NCBI RefSeq assembly: GCF_024701975.1
Contig: NZ_JANLNM010000001.1
Span: forward strand, 1,488,001-1,552,000
Length of the DNA: 64,000 nt
Source: Variovorax sp. ZS18.2.2
GTDB lineage: Bacteria; Pseudomonadota; Gammaproteobacteria; Burkholderiales; Burkholderiaceae_C
Reading direction: 5' to 3'
The notes beneath the pieces are model-generated. The model saw nothing but the letters and a program-made list of their open reading frames with translations. It was not told the origin of the DNA and did no database searches. The translations under genes and the position numbers were made by a program. Numbering within the stretch: the first letter of the stretch is position 1; every line of letters begins with the position of its first letter. Of this stretch, positions 1 to 7,862 are shown piece by piece.

Positions 1-548
1 AGCTTGACGTAGTAGCTGTGCCAGAAGAAGGCCGTGACCCAGAACGAGAGCCACACCAGCATCGCGCTCTGCAGCACGACCTCGATGGCGCTCGACACCG
101 TCATGAGCCGCCAGCCCGCGACGAAGCTCGCGTAGCGCAGGCCCCGATTTGCGAAGGCCAGCGCGCCGAGCACGAGCGCCGCAGCGAGCAGCGCCGCGCC
201 GAGCGCCAGCGTCCAGAGCGCGGCGCGGTCGGCCCAGTGGAACTGCCACTGCATCGAGTAGGGGCTGCACACCTTGTCGTGGAAGTTCTTGTCCTCCGGC
301 GCGGTGGCATCGCAGGCCTTGGAGAGCGGGTGGCTGCGATAGAACGCGGTGGCCTCCGCCTTGTCGGCGGCGTTGAGGCGGGCATCGGTGCTGATGCGTT
401 TCTCGATCGACTGCAGGAACTCGGCGTCTTGCGAGCGCAGTGCGTATTCGGTGAAGACCAGCGTCGCCGCCGGGATGGCGAAGAGCGACACGAGGGTCAG
501 AAGAAACACGCGAAGCAGATCGGCATGGATCGTGCGGGCGAAGGCCAT
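1..548 (-). CDS. Membrane protein, N-terminal part (possible M48-type peptidase)
   Basis: This gene runs off the left edge, so only about 182 N-terminal residues are visible. The start is the ATG read from 548 downward, which has a good AGGAGG ribosome site eight bases upstream. The visible protein has a hydrophobic segment near residues 12-32, a soluble loop with two cysteines (KACDAT, KVCSPY), and further hydrophobic stretches near 110-135 and 150-180. The layout of a membrane-embedded N-terminus with a lumenal loop resembles large M48 (Ste24-like) metallopeptidases of Comamonadaceae, but the HExxH zinc motif would lie outside the window. The peptidase call is therefore an inference; membrane localisation is the safe part. 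It is divergent from the SDR gene at 748. Confidence 0.5.
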   Translation of the reverse strand, partial: MAFARTIHADLLRVFLLTLVSLFAIPAATLVFTEYALRSQDAEFLQSIEKRISTDARLNAADKAEATAFYRSHPLSKACDATAPEDKNFHDKVCSPYSMQWQFHWADRAALWTLALGAALLAAALVLGALAFANRGLRYASFVAGWRLMTVSSAIEVVLQSAMLVWLSFWVTAFFWHSYYVK

Positions 549-747
549 GGGTAACTCCTCCTGGAAGGCAATGCTATGAGTCGTTATGGAAGCGGTCCGG
601 GAAGCCGATAGCGTAGCCGCCGATCGTGTCGCTGTGAAATTCCGCGGCGCGTCAAGCGCGTGCAACCGCCGACCAGCCAACGAATAAGGTTATCGCTTTT
701 GCATCGTTCCGCACCCCGGAGCGCAGGTATAGCCTTCGGCCTCACCT

Positions 748-1545
748 ATGCCTCCAACCACCGCACCAAACCCTGTTTCTTCCTCCGGTCCGGGCGCGTC
801 GCCGGTGGCCTGGATTGCCGGTGTCGGCGCCAGCGCCGGTCTGGGCGCTGCGCTCGCACGGCGCTTCGCGGCCGAGGGATTCCTCGTTGCGTTGACCGGT
901 CGCACCCAGGTGCAACTCGCCGCGGTGGCCGCCGAAATCGAAGCTGCCGGCGGGCGTGCCCAGGTGTTCGCCGGCGATGTCGCGAGCGAGGCCGAGATCC
1001 ACGGTATCGCGCAACGCGTCAAGGCCCTGGGTCCGCTCTCGGTGGCGATCTTCAATGCCTCGAGCGCGGTGCGCGCGCCGACGCTGGAGATCTCGGTCGA
1101 CCAGTTCACGCAGGCCTGGCGCACCAGCGCGCTGGGTGGTTTCATCTTTGCGCGCGAAGCCTTGCAGGGCCTGCTGGCCAACGGTTTCGAGGCCACTGCG
1201 CCCAAGGCGCGCGGCAGCCTGCTGTTCACCGGCGCCACCGCAGCGCTGCGCGGCAAGCCGCCGTTCGCAGCGTTTGCGGCCGCCAAGGCCAGCCTGCGCT
1301 CGCTGAGCCAGAGCCTGGCGCGCGAGTTCGGCCCGCAGGGCATTCATGTGGCGCACGTGGTCATCGACGGCGGCATCGACGGCGAGCGCCTGCGCAGCAA
1401 CGCGCCCCAGCGCGCGGCGCAGGCGGGCGACGACGGCCTGCTGCAGCTGGACGCCATTGCAGAGAACTACTGGCAGCTGCACGTGCAGCACCGCAGCGCG
1501 TGGACGCAGGAGCTCGACCTGCGCCCGTTCAAGGAACCCTTCTGA
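748..1545 (+). CDS. SDR-family oxidoreductase with atypical active site
   Basis: A 265-residue Rossmann-fold short-chain dehydrogenase/reductase. The nucleotide-binding glycine motif is GVGASAGLG near residues 25-33, and FNAS near 107 stands in for the usual NNAG. The catalytic YxxxK is FAAAK (near 175-179), so the active-site Tyr is Phe, and the usual Ser position reads FTGAT. Such Tyr-less SDRs form a recognisable subgroup ending in a conserved HVVIDGGID segment, which is present here. The substrate is unknown. It is the first gene of a tight operon with the CmcJ-like and flavin monooxygenase genes, suggesting oxidative breakdown of an organic compound. No strong ribosome site precedes the ATG, so a slightly different start is possible. 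Confidence 0.85.
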   Translation: MPPTTAPNPVSSSGPGASPVAWIAGVGASAGLGAALARRFAAEGFLVALTGRTQVQLAAVAAEIEAAGGRAQVFAGDVASEAEIHGIAQRVKALGPLSVAIFNASSAVRAPTLEISVDQFTQAWRTSALGGFIFAREALQGLLANGFEATAPKARGSLLFTGATAALRGKPPFAAFAAAKASLRSLSQSLAREFGPQGIHVAHVVIDGGIDGERLRSNAPQRAAQAGDDGLLQLDAIAENYWQLHVQHRSAWTQELDLRPFKEPF

Positions 1546-1558
1546 GGAGTCATGCCGC

Positions 1559-2416
1559 ATGGGCACCGCATCGAATGACCACCTGGTGGCCGCCAATCTC
1601 CCTTTCGTCGAAGGCGAGGTGAATTACCTGAAGGCGGGGCAGGGCAGGCCGGTGAGCTACACCTTCGAGCCGCCGCCGGGCGTGCCCTGGGTGACCGGCG
1701 AGCTGGAGCCGCGCCGCGTGGCGATCCGCGATGGCCGGCCGCTCGTGGCGCTGCGCGAACTCTCGCTCGACCGCAGCGGCTTCACGCAGATCTCGCACCG
1801 CAGCGTGGTGGCCGACTTCTCGCACGATGCGACCATCCGCGACATCTACTACCGCGAGGCAGAAGCGCTGCTGCGCGACGTGACGGGTGCCGAGAAGATC
1901 GTCGTCTTCGACCACACGCTGCGCGACAGTGCGCAGGGCTCGCGCCGCACGGCCGAATTGCGCGAGCCGGTGCGCCGGGTGCACAACGACCAGACCTTCG
2001 TTTCCGCGCCGCGCCGCGTGCGCGCCCACCTGCCGCCCGAGGAAGCGGAAGAGCGCCTGAAGCACCGCTTCGCCATCATCAACCTGTGGCGCCCGCTGGC
2101 CACGGTGGAGCGCCTGCCGCTCGCGCTGTGCGATGCGCGCTCCATCGCCTTCGAGGACATGGTGCCGAGCGACCTGGTCTACCCCGACAAGGTGGGCGAG
2201 ACCTACTCCTTCACCTGGAACCCGAAGCACCAGTGGTACTGGTTCCCGCGGCTGCGGCCCGACGAGGCGCTGCTCCTGAAGATCTACGACTCGCGCGAGG
2301 ACGGCACCGCGCGCTTCACCGCGCACACCGCCTTCGAAGACCCGACCGGCGCGCGCGAGGCGCCTGCGCGGCGCAGCATCGAACTGCGGGCGCTGGTGTT
2401 CTGGCCCGCCGCATGA
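1559..2416 (+). CDS. CmcJ/NvfI-family oxidoreductase
   Basis: A 285-residue protein resembling the CmcJ/NvfI (GA4 desaturase-like) family, non-haem iron 2-oxoglutarate-dependent oxygenases known from cephamycin and fungal meroterpenoid pathways but common in soil bacteria with unknown substrates. Recognisable family segments include NYL near the N-terminus, a VFDHTLRDS segment, the VHNDQTF stretch that probably supplies iron ligands, INLWRPL, and KHQWYWFP near the C-terminus. The start chosen is the ATG at 1559, 13 bases after the SDR stop, with GAGGAG upstream. The stop overlaps the next start (ATGA), so the two are translationally coupled. The family call is good; the reaction is not predictable from sequence. 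Confidence 0.8.
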   Translation: MGTASNDHLVAANLPFVEGEVNYLKAGQGRPVSYTFEPPPGVPWVTGELEPRRVAIRDGRPLVALRELSLDRSGFTQISHRSVVADFSHDATIRDIYYREAEALLRDVTGAEKIVVFDHTLRDSAQGSRRTAELREPVRRVHNDQTFVSAPRRVRAHLPPEEAEERLKHRFAIINLWRPLATVERLPLALCDARSIAFEDMVPSDLVYPDKVGETYSFTWNPKHQWYWFPRLRPDEALLLKIYDSREDGTARFTAHTAFEDPTGAREAPARRSIELRALVFWPAA

Positions 2417-3744
2417 GTGGCACAAAGCAATTGCGGCTCGGCGCCTTCATGCGCCCGGTCAGCATCCACACCGGCGCGTGGCGCTACCCGGGCGCCTGGC
2501 GCGATGCCAACTTCAACTTCGCGCATTTGAAGCAACTGGCACAGACGCTGGAGCGTGGCCGCTTCGACGCGTTCTTCATGGCCGACCACCTGGCCGTGCT
2601 CAACATGCCCATCGAGGCGCTGCAGCGCAGCCACACGGTCACTTCGTTCGAGCCGTTCACGCTGCTGTCGGCGCTGGCGCAGCACACGAAACACATCGGG
2701 CTGGTGGCCACGGCATCGACCACCTTCGACGAACCCTTCCACATCGCGCGCCGCTTCGCCTCGCTCGACCACCTGAGCGAAGGCCGCGCGGGCTGGAACA
2801 TCGTGACCACCTCCAACCCCGACGCGGCGCTGAACTTCGGCCGCGACGACCACATGGAACACGACGAGCGCTATGCCCGCGCCCGCGAGTTCTACGACGT
2901 GGTCACCGGCCTGTGGGACAGCTGGGCCGACGACGCCTTCGAGCGCGATGCCGAAAGCGGCCGCTTCTTCGACCCCGCGAAGCTGCATGTGCTGAACCAC
3001 AAGGGCAAGTACCTCTCGGTGCGCGGGCCGCTGCACATCGCGCGGCCGGTGCAGGGCTGGCCGCTGATCGTGCAGGCGGGCGCGTCGGAAGCCGGGCGAC
3101 AGCTCGCGGCGGAAACGGCCGAGGCGATCTTCGCTGCGCCGGGCACGCTGGCTGCGGCACAAAGTTTCTATGCCGACATCAAGGGCCGCATGCGCAAGCT
3201 CGGGCGCGAGCCGGACCACCTCAAGATCCTGCCCGCGGCCTTCGTGGTGGTCGGCGACACGGTGGAAGAAGCCCGCGCCATCCGCGCGAAGCTCGACAGC
3301 CTGGTGCACTACGACAGCGCCATCGCCTCGCTCTCGATCCAGCTCGGCCACGACGCCTCGAAGTTCGATCCCGATGCGCCGCTGCCCGAGGTGCCAGAGA
3401 CCAACGCGAGCCAGAGCAGCCGCGCCCGCGTGATCGAGCTGGCCCGCAGCGAGAACCTCACGGTGCGCCAACTCGCACAGCGCCTGGGCGGCTACGGCGG
3501 GCTGGCCTTCGTCGGCACGCCAAAGACCATCGCCGACGAAATGCAGGAGTGGCTCGAGACCGAGGGCTCCGACGGCTTCAACGTGATGTTCCCGTGGCTG
3601 CCGGGCGGGCTCGACGACTTCGTCGACAAGGTGGTGCCCGAGCTGCAGCGCCGCGGCATCTTCCGGCGCGAATACGAAGGTCGTACCTTGCGCGAGAACC
3701 TTGGTTTGCCTCGGCCTGCCAACCGATTCTTTTCCCCGAATTAG
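2413..3744 (+). CDS. LLM-class flavin-dependent monooxygenase (NtaA/SnaA/DszA family)
   Basis: A 443-residue bacterial luciferase-like monooxygenase of the nitrilotriacetate monooxygenase / SnaA / DszA subgroup. These use reduced FMN supplied by a separate reductase and O2 to oxidise small organic substrates such as amines, chelators or sulfones. Diagnostic stretches are WRYPGA near residue 24, FDAFFMADH, the long GRAGWNIVTT segment, AREFYDVV and WPLIVQAGAS. Length matches the family. The ATG overlaps the stop of the CmcJ-like gene by four bases. No flavin reductase gene lies nearby, so the FMNH2 donor must be encoded elsewhere. Together the three genes at 748-3744 look like a catabolic operon for an unidentified compound. 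Confidence 0.9.
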   Translation: MSGTKQLRLGAFMRPVSIHTGAWRYPGAWRDANFNFAHLKQLAQTLERGRFDAFFMADHLAVLNMPIEALQRSHTVTSFEPFTLLSALAQHTKHIGLVATASTTFDEPFHIARRFASLDHLSEGRAGWNIVTTSNPDAALNFGRDDHMEHDERYARAREFYDVVTGLWDSWADDAFERDAESGRFFDPAKLHVLNHKGKYLSVRGPLHIARPVQGWPLIVQAGASEAGRQLAAETAEAIFAAPGTLAAAQSFYADIKGRMRKLGREPDHLKILPAAFVVVGDTVEEARAIRAKLDSLVHYDSAIASLSIQLGHDASKFDPDAPLPEVPETNASQSSRARVIELARSENLTVRQLAQRLGGYGGLAFVGTPKTIADEMQEWLETEGSDGFNVMFPWLPGGLDDFVDKVVPELQRRGIFRREYEGRTLRENLGLPRPANRFFSPN

Positions 3745-3815
3745 CGCCATCCGGGGCTGGCAGGCCACCGACCCCACGCCTGCACCGGTTCCCGCGTCTG
3801 GCGACAATCGGGCCA

Positions 3816-5030
3816 ATGCGTTCTTCCCCCTTCTTCAAGATGGCCCTCTTGCTGGGCCTGCTTTCGGCCATCGGGCCCTTCGCCATCGACATGTACCTGC
3901 CCGCGCTGCCCGCCATCGGGCAGAGCCTGCGCGCCGACATCGGCGCGGTGCAGATGAGCCTCACGGCGTTCTTCCTCTCGCTCGGCGCGGGCCAGTTGCT
4001 CTACGGACCGATCTCCGACATGGTCGGGCGCAAGCCGCCGCTGTATGCCGGGCTGGTGCTCTTCGCATTGGCCAGCGTGGGCTGCGCATTGGCCACCGAC
4101 ATCCAGACGCTGATCGCGCTGCGCTTCGTCCAGGGCCTGGGCGCCGCGGCCGGCATGGCGATTCCGCGTGCCATCGTGCGCGACCTGCACACCGGCACTG
4201 ACGCGGCGCGGCTGATGTCGCTCTTGATGCTGGTGTTCAGCGTGTCGCCGATCCTCGCGCCGCTCGCGGGCAGCGCGGTCATCGCCGTGGCGGGCTGGCG
4301 CGGCGTGTTCTGGGCGGTGACCATCGCTGCCGTGGCGGGCCTCGCGATGATGGTCAAGCTGCTCGACGAAACCCGGCCGGCGTCGGAGCGCGTCGAGAGC
4401 AGCCTGGGCAGCGCGCTGTCGGCCTACTGGCTGCTGCTGCGCGACTCGCACTACCTCGGGCTGGTGTTCATCGGCAGCTTCGCGATGGCGGGCTTCTTCA
4501 CCTATCTGGCCAATTCGTCGTTCGTGATGATCGACCACTACGGCCTCTCGCCCGCGCTCTACAGCGTGGCGTTTGGCGTGAACGCGGCGGCCTTCATCGG
4601 CGCCTCGCAGTTCACCGGTTCGCTCGGCGAGCGCTACGGGCTGGTCAACCTCGTGAAATTCGGCGTGGTGTGCTGCGGCGCGGCGATGGTCGCGATGTTC
4701 GTGTACTTCGCGATGGGCGGCGACAGCATCTGGGTGCTCATCGTCCTGTACTTCATCGCCTCGGGCTTCATGGGCCTGGTGATCCCGACCACCGGCGTGC
4801 TCGCGCTCGAAATGCACGGCGCCATCGCCGGCACCGCCTCGGCGCTGCTCGGCACGCTGCAGATGCTGACGGGCGCGCTGGCGATGGCGGTGGTGGGCTT
4901 CTTCACCGACGGCCGGCCGCTGCCGATGGTGGCCGGCATGGCCGCGGGCGCGCTCATCGCGCTGGTGTTGACATGGCTCACGCTGGGCGGCGTGCGCTCG
5001 GAACCCACACGAAGGACGCAGGAAGCGTGA
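3816..5030 (+). CDS. Bcr/CflA-family MFS drug exporter
   Basis: A 404-residue major facilitator with 12 predicted membrane segments. It has the Bcr/CflA/DHA1 signature: FAIDMYLPALP in the first helix and the motif-A loop GPISDMVGRKPP after helix 2, plus the GLGAAAGMAIPRAIVRD stretch around helix 4-5. Members export drugs such as bicyclomycin and chloramphenicol by proton antiport across the inner membrane; the substrate here is unknown. The gene lies 71 bases after the flavin monooxygenase and its stop overlaps the GTG start of a second, unrelated MFS gene, so both pumps are probably made together. Confidence 0.9.
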   Translation: MRSSPFFKMALLLGLLSAIGPFAIDMYLPALPAIGQSLRADIGAVQMSLTAFFLSLGAGQLLYGPISDMVGRKPPLYAGLVLFALASVGCALATDIQTLIALRFVQGLGAAAGMAIPRAIVRDLHTGTDAARLMSLLMLVFSVSPILAPLAGSAVIAVAGWRGVFWAVTIAAVAGLAMMVKLLDETRPASERVESSLGSALSAYWLLLRDSHYLGLVFIGSFAMAGFFTYLANSSFVMIDHYGLSPALYSVAFGVNAAAFIGASQFTGSLGERYGLVNLVKFGVVCCGAAMVAMFVYFAMGGDSIWVLIVLYFIASGFMGLVIPTTGVLALEMHGAIAGTASALLGTLQMLTGALAMAVVGFFTDGRPLPMVAGMAAGALIALVLTWLTLGGVRSEPTRRTQEA

Positions 5031-6478
5031 GCTCGATACATCCAGGCGCCGCACTGGCAAGCGCCGAAGCAAACACCCTGAAGCCCATCGACGGCCTGGC
5101 CTCGCCGGAGCGCGGCTGGGCCATGCTGGTCATCATCCTCGGGTTGATCGTGGCGGTGCTCGACGGCACCATCGTCAACCTCGCATTGCCGGGCATCGCG
5201 CGCGAACTGCAGGCCAGCCCTTCGCAGGCGATCTGGGTGGTCAACGCCTACCAGATCGCCACGCTGGTCATGCTGCTGCCGCTCGCCTCGCTCGGCGACC
5301 TCGTGGGCTACCGGCGCGTGTACCTCGTGGGCATGGCGGTGTTCGCGCTGTCGTCGCTGGCCGCCACCTTCGCCAATTCGCTCGGCACGCTGATCGCGGC
5401 GCGCGCCTTCCAGGGGCTGGGCGCGGCCGGGATCATGAGCGTCAACGCGGCGCTGGTGCGGCTCGTGTACCCCTCGTCGCAACTGGGCAAGGGCATGGCC
5501 ATCAATTCGCTGGTGGTCGCCACGTCGTCGGTGGCCGGGCCCTCGGTGGCGGCGGCGATTCTCTCGGTGGCCTCGTGGCCGTGGCTCTTCGCCATCAACG
5601 TGCCGCTGGGCATCGTGACCTTCGCGCTGGGCATGAGGGCGCTGCCGTTCAACCGCGTGGCGCCGGCGGCGGGGCTGCGGTTCTCGCCCGTCGATGTGAC
5701 GCTCAACGTGCTGATGTTCTCGCTGGTGTTTCTGGGCGTGGACCGGTTGGGCGTGCGCGAAGGCGGGGTGGAAGGGGGCGGGTCCCACTGGTCCGCCTGG
5801 GCCATCCTGCTGGCAGGGCTGGCGGTGGGCTTCGTCTACCTGCGGCGCCAGCGCACGCAGGCGGTGCCGCTCTTCCCCATCGACCTGCTGCGCATCCCGG
5901 TGTTCGCGCTGTCGATGGGCACCTCGGTGGCCGCGTTCTGCGCGCAGATGCTGGCCTACATCGCGCTGCCGTTCCTGCTGCTGGACGTGTACGGCCGCAG
6001 CCACATCGAGGCGGGCCTGCTCATCACCGCGTGGCCGCTGGCCATCGTGGTGATGGCGCCGATTGCGGGGAAGCTGATCGGCAAGTATCCGGACGGGCTG
6101 CTCGGCGGCATCGGCCTCGGCCTGCTGGCCGCGGGCCTCGCGCTGCTGGCGGCACTGCCGGCGCATCCAGGCAATGCCGACATTGCCTGGCGCATGGCGC
6201 TGTGCGGGCTGGGTTTCGGGTTGTTCCAGTCGCCCAACAACCACACCATCGTCAGCTCCCCGCCCGCGCACCGAAGCGGTGCAGCCAGCGGCATGCTGGG
6301 CACCGCCCGGCTCACGGGCCAGACCCTCGGCGCCGTGGTGCTGGCGGGGGTCTTCAGCGTCTGGAGCCCGCACGGCGGGCATGGTCCGGTGGTGGCGCTG
6401 GTGCTGGCGGCCTGCTGTGCGGCGGTGGCGGCAGTTTTCAGCAGTCTGCGGTTGAAGACGACAAGTCCGCAGCACTGA
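5027..6478 (+). CDS. DHA2-family MFS transporter
   Basis: A 483-residue major facilitator of the DHA2 (14-helix, QacA/SmvA-like) type. The family signatures LDGTIVNLALPGI in helix 1 and SLGDLVGYRRVYL after helix 2 are visible. DHA2 members are proton-driven exporters of cationic biocides, dyes and drugs. The start is the GTG that overlaps the stop of the Bcr/CflA gene by four bases, with an AGGA stretch just upstream; no ATG fits better before the first helix. The C-terminus is followed after 20 bases by the first pqiA gene. Confidence 0.88.
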   Translation: MSSIHPGAALASAEANTLKPIDGLASPERGWAMLVIILGLIVAVLDGTIVNLALPGIARELQASPSQAIWVVNAYQIATLVMLLPLASLGDLVGYRRVYLVGMAVFALSSLAATFANSLGTLIAARAFQGLGAAGIMSVNAALVRLVYPSSQLGKGMAINSLVVATSSVAGPSVAAAILSVASWPWLFAINVPLGIVTFALGMRALPFNRVAPAAGLRFSPVDVTLNVLMFSLVFLGVDRLGVREGGVEGGGSHWSAWAILLAGLAVGFVYLRRQRTQAVPLFPIDLLRIPVFALSMGTSVAAFCAQMLAYIALPFLLLDVYGRSHIEAGLLITAWPLAIVVMAPIAGKLIGKYPDGLLGGIGLGLLAAGLALLAALPAHPGNADIAWRMALCGLGFGLFQSPNNHTIVSSPPAHRSGAASGMLGTARLTGQTLGAVVLAGVFSVWSPHGGHGPVVALVLAACCAAVAAVFSSLRLKTTSPQH

Positions 6479-6498
6479 ATAGGGTAGGGTACGGCCCC

Positions 6499-7137
6499 AT
6501 GAAGGAAGTACCTGACACCGTGGTCTGCCCGGGTTGCGACGCGGTCTACGCCCGCACGCCCCTGCAGCCGCGCGACGTGGCCCGCTGCCCGCGCTGCGGC
6601 ACCGAGCTCGACAGGCACCCCGGCTCGCAGCAGCAGCGCATCCTGCCGCTGACGGTGGCGAGCCTGATCATGTTCGCCATCGCCAACCTGTTTCCCATCG
6701 TCGAGATCGAGCTGCGCGGCCTGCGCAGCCAGACCACGCTGGCCGGGGCGGTGGTGGTGCTGGGGGGCGAGGGCATGTCGGTGGTGGCGCTGCTGGTGCT
6801 GGCCACGACCATCCTGTTTCCGCTGCTGCAGCTGTGCATCCTGGTCTACCTGCTGATTCCGCTGCGCCGCGAGCACCGGCCGCTGGGCTTTGCGATCCTG
6901 GTGCGCATGATGCAGTCGCTGCGCCCCTGGGGAATGATCGAGGTGTTCCTGCTCGGGGTGCTGGTGGCGATCGTCAAGCTCTCCAGCATGGCGACCGTGG
7001 TGCCGGGGCCGGCGCTCTGGGCCTTCATGGCGCTGACGGTCATGCTGACGGCGGTGCTGTCGTTCAACCCGGGCGCGTTCTGGGAGATGACTTTCCGCGC
7101 CGCCGGTGACGAAGAGAAGAAAGAGGCTTCCGCATGA
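6499..7137 (+). CDS. PqiA-domain membrane protein, first half
   Basis: A 212-residue inner-membrane protein with one PqiA domain. An N-terminal zinc-ribbon-like pair (CPGC near residue 10, CPRC near 32) is followed by four hydrophobic segments from about residue 48 to 195. PqiA anchors the Pqi trans-envelope system, in which PqiB forms a tunnel bridging the periplasm and PqiC sits at the outer membrane, proposed to move lipids between the two membranes. In E. coli PqiA is one protein with two such domains; here the halves are separate genes. The end overlaps the start of the second half by four bases (ATGA). Confidence 0.9.
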   Translation: MKEVPDTVVCPGCDAVYARTPLQPRDVARCPRCGTELDRHPGSQQQRILPLTVASLIMFAIANLFPIVEIELRGLRSQTTLAGAVVVLGGEGMSVVALLVLATTILFPLLQLCILVYLLIPLRREHRPLGFAILVRMMQSLRPWGMIEVFLLGVLVAIVKLSSMATVVPGPALWAFMALTVMLTAVLSFNPGAFWEMTFRAAGDEEKKEASA

Positions 7138-7862
7138 AGCTCTTCCCCTTCCGCAGATCGCGCGAACCGGAGCCGGTGCATGAGGAGGCCGTGCACGATC
7201 ACGACGCACCTGTCGCCACCGCCGCCTCGCTGGGCCTCATGGCCTGCCCGCACTGCGCGGCCGTGTGGCGCGGCGCGGAGGAGGGCGACGCCTGCGGCCG
7301 CTGCGGCACGCACCTGCACACGCGCAAACCCCAGAGCCTCACGCGCACCTGGGCCTTTTTGATCGCGGCCTGCATCATGTACATCCCGGCGAACCTGCTG
7401 CCGGTGATGATCACGCGCACGCTGTTCGGCGCGCAGTACGACACCATCCTGAGCGGGGTGATCTATTTCTGGGTGTCGGGTGCCTACGGGCTGGCGGCCA
7501 TCGTCTTCATCGCGAGCTTCCTGGTGCCCCTCTTCAAGCTGGCGGTGCTTTTCTTGCTTGCGGTGATGGCCCAGCGTGCAAGCACCTGGCGGCAGCACGA
7601 GCGGGCCAAGCTCTATCACATCATCGAGATCATCGGCCGCTGGTCGATGCTCGATGTGTTCGTGGTGTCGCTCCTGACCGGGCTGGTGCAGATCCAGGGC
7701 TTCGCGGTCATCACCGCGGGCGTGGGCATCGCGGCCTTCGGCTCGGTGGTGGTGCTGACCATGCTGGCCTCGCTGAGCTTCGATCCGAAGCTCACCTGGG
7801 ACAGCAAGGAAGCGCAGGCGGTGCAAGAGAGTTTCGAGAACAGGGAAGAACAAACAGCATGA
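7134..7862 (+). CDS. PqiA-domain membrane protein, second half
   Basis: A 242-residue protein with a second PqiA domain. It begins with a charged, His-rich leader, then a cysteine pair motif (CPHC near residue 38, CGRC near 54), then four hydrophobic segments beginning with the TWAFLIAACIMY helix. It corresponds to the C-terminal half of E. coli PqiA/YebS and presumably pairs with the protein of the preceding gene to form one inner-membrane unit. Four-base overlaps at both ends place it in the middle of the pqi operon. Its call rests on the zinc-ribbon, the helix pattern and the immediate PqiB and PqiC neighbours. Confidence 0.9.
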   Translation: MKLFPFRRSREPEPVHEEAVHDHDAPVATAASLGLMACPHCAAVWRGAEEGDACGRCGTHLHTRKPQSLTRTWAFLIAACIMYIPANLLPVMITRTLFGAQYDTILSGVIYFWVSGAYGLAAIVFIASFLVPLFKLAVLFLLAVMAQRASTWRQHERAKLYHIIEIIGRWSMLDVFVVSLLTGLVQIQGFAVITAGVGIAAFGSVVVLTMLASLSFDPKLTWDSKEAQAVQESFENREEQTA

